Shown here in pieces: positions 62,632 through 63,144 of a stretch of 63,144 nt of DNA. The stretch covers positions 1 through 63,144 of the forward strand of contig JAIKWU010000054.1 of assembly GCA_024684455.1 (NCBI GenBank), given 5' to 3'. This DNA comes from Bacteroidaceae bacterium (lineage in GTDB: Bacteria > Bacteroidota > Bacteroidia > Bacteroidales > Bacteroidaceae). The notes under the pieces are model-generated. The model searched no databases, was not told the DNA's origin, and saw only the letters and a program-made list of their open reading frames with translations. Within the stretch, counting starts at the first letter, position 1, and each line of letters opens with the position of its first letter. The position numbers and the translations under genes are program-made.

Positions 62632-63144
62632 ATGAAAGTGAAAAAATGGCTGAAGAGGACGGGCATCGTGATTGGGTGCCTTGTAGCTTTTGTGATCGTC
62701 GTGATGGTGGTGCTGGCGGTCATGGTGAGCCGACCGTCGGTGCAGAACCGAGTGTTACAGTATGCAGTGAATGTGCTGTCAGAGAAATTGCAGACGCTTG
62801 TGCAGGCGGACAGTGTGTCCATTGATGTCGTTGGGCAGAAAGTCAGCCTGTACGGCCTTGACGTCGAGGACCAGCAGCAGCGGCCGATGCTTGCCATCGA
62901 CACGTTGTCGGTACGGCTTGACTTCTGGGCACTTATTCAACGCGAGGTGAAGGTGTCGAAGGCTGCCGTGTATGGTGTCGAGGCTCACTTGTTGAAGCCT
63001 TCGAAGGAGGAAACGGCCAACTATCAGTTTGTTATCGACGCATTCCGTAAGGATTCGACAGACCGTCGGGATACGGCGAATGACTCGAAAGGTAAAAAAT
63101 TGACCTTCGATGTGAAGCAGTTGTCTCTTCATCGCATTCATGTT
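62632..63144 (+). CDS. TamB/AsmA-like envelope protein, 3' end beyond window
   Basis: The first 171 residues of a larger protein. A basic start and one transmembrane helix (GIVIGCLVAFVIVVMVVLAV) are followed by PSVQNRVLQYAVNVLSEKLQ and beta-rich sequence (VSLYGLDVEDQQQRPMLAID, LSVRLDFWALI), the usual opening of TamB/AsmA-type proteins that span the periplasm and move lipids or assist outer-membrane assembly. TATATTTG at 62592-62599 is a promoter box. The frame is open to the window edge. Confidence 0.82.
   Translation, partial: MKVKKWLKRTGIVIGCLVAFVIVVMVVLAVMVSRPSVQNRVLQYAVNVLSEKLQTLVQADSVSIDVVGQKVSLYGLDVEDQQQRPMLAIDTLSVRLDFWALIQREVKVSKAAVYGVEAHLLKPSKEETANYQFVIDAFRKDSTDRRDTANDSKGKKLTFDVKQLSLHRIHV

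Overview
The window looks like a Bacteroidales chromosome, most likely Prevotellaceae. The evidence is the abundant Bacteroidetes-type -7 promoter box (TAnnTTTG, as in TAACTTTG and TACCTTTG), BspA-like surface proteins, a GH97 glycosidase, the sigma / DUF4974 anti-sigma / STN outer-membrane-protein arrangement, and the typical housekeeping gene versions. Genus and species are inference. There is no phage, plasmid, rRNA or CRISPR signal. This is core chromosome whose intergenic spaces are unusually full of short palindromic repeats.

Layout. 1-2.4 kb: the end of a large secreted Cys-rich repeat protein plus a coupled 58-aa acidic protein. 3.1-6.9 kb: valS and nagB. 7-11.7 kb: a cell-surface polysaccharide O-acetylation locus (SGNH hydrolase, MBOAT acyltransferase, two DHHW/AlgX-like proteins). 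11.9-13.2 kb: an ECF sigma operon with two small membrane proteins, flanked by inverted copies of one repeat. 13.5-16.7 kb: GH97, an outer-membrane protein remnant, a DUF3089 hydrolase. 16.8-20.1 kb: thrS-infC-rpmI-rplT. 20.3-29.1 kb: two methyltransferases, PepSY-like secreted proteins, a DUF486 protein, nadC, a C69 dipeptidase, a phosphohexomutase and a TPR protein. 29.9-32.3 kb: galE and an MltF-like lytic transglycosylase. 32.6-36.3 kb: a cell-surface signalling operon. 36.5-40.4 kb: tRNA-His, folD, ffh, a DedA protein, a probable SRP RNA and tRNA-Thr. 40.6-47.4 kb: a Dna2-like nuclease-helicase, a RidA-superfamily protein overlapping a ResB-CcsA fusion, and a FeoB-associated protein. 47.6-56 kb: htpG, a 1145-aa BspA-like protein with a second small acidic protein, and a TonB-dependent receptor. 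56-63.1 kb: an amidase, an MCE/MlaD protein, dnaA, a candidate structured RNA, an LRR/Big_2 surface protein and the start of a TamB-like gene.

The strongest unexpected signals are as follows. (1) A G/C-rich palindromic element is carried in frame inside three envelope-protein genes, on both strands and in different reading frames, and once between genes. (2) A modular family of inverted-repeat elements shares an outer TTGGCAC-type end. (3) Two similar small acidic proteins (start M-x-KKTY, end LW) each sit directly behind a surface-protein gene ending in the same C-terminal tail. (4) A roughly 200-300-nt rod-like RNA candidate lies between dnaA and the LRR/Big_2 gene. (5) An 18-bp duplication of the tRNA-Thr 3' end resembles an attachment-site scar.
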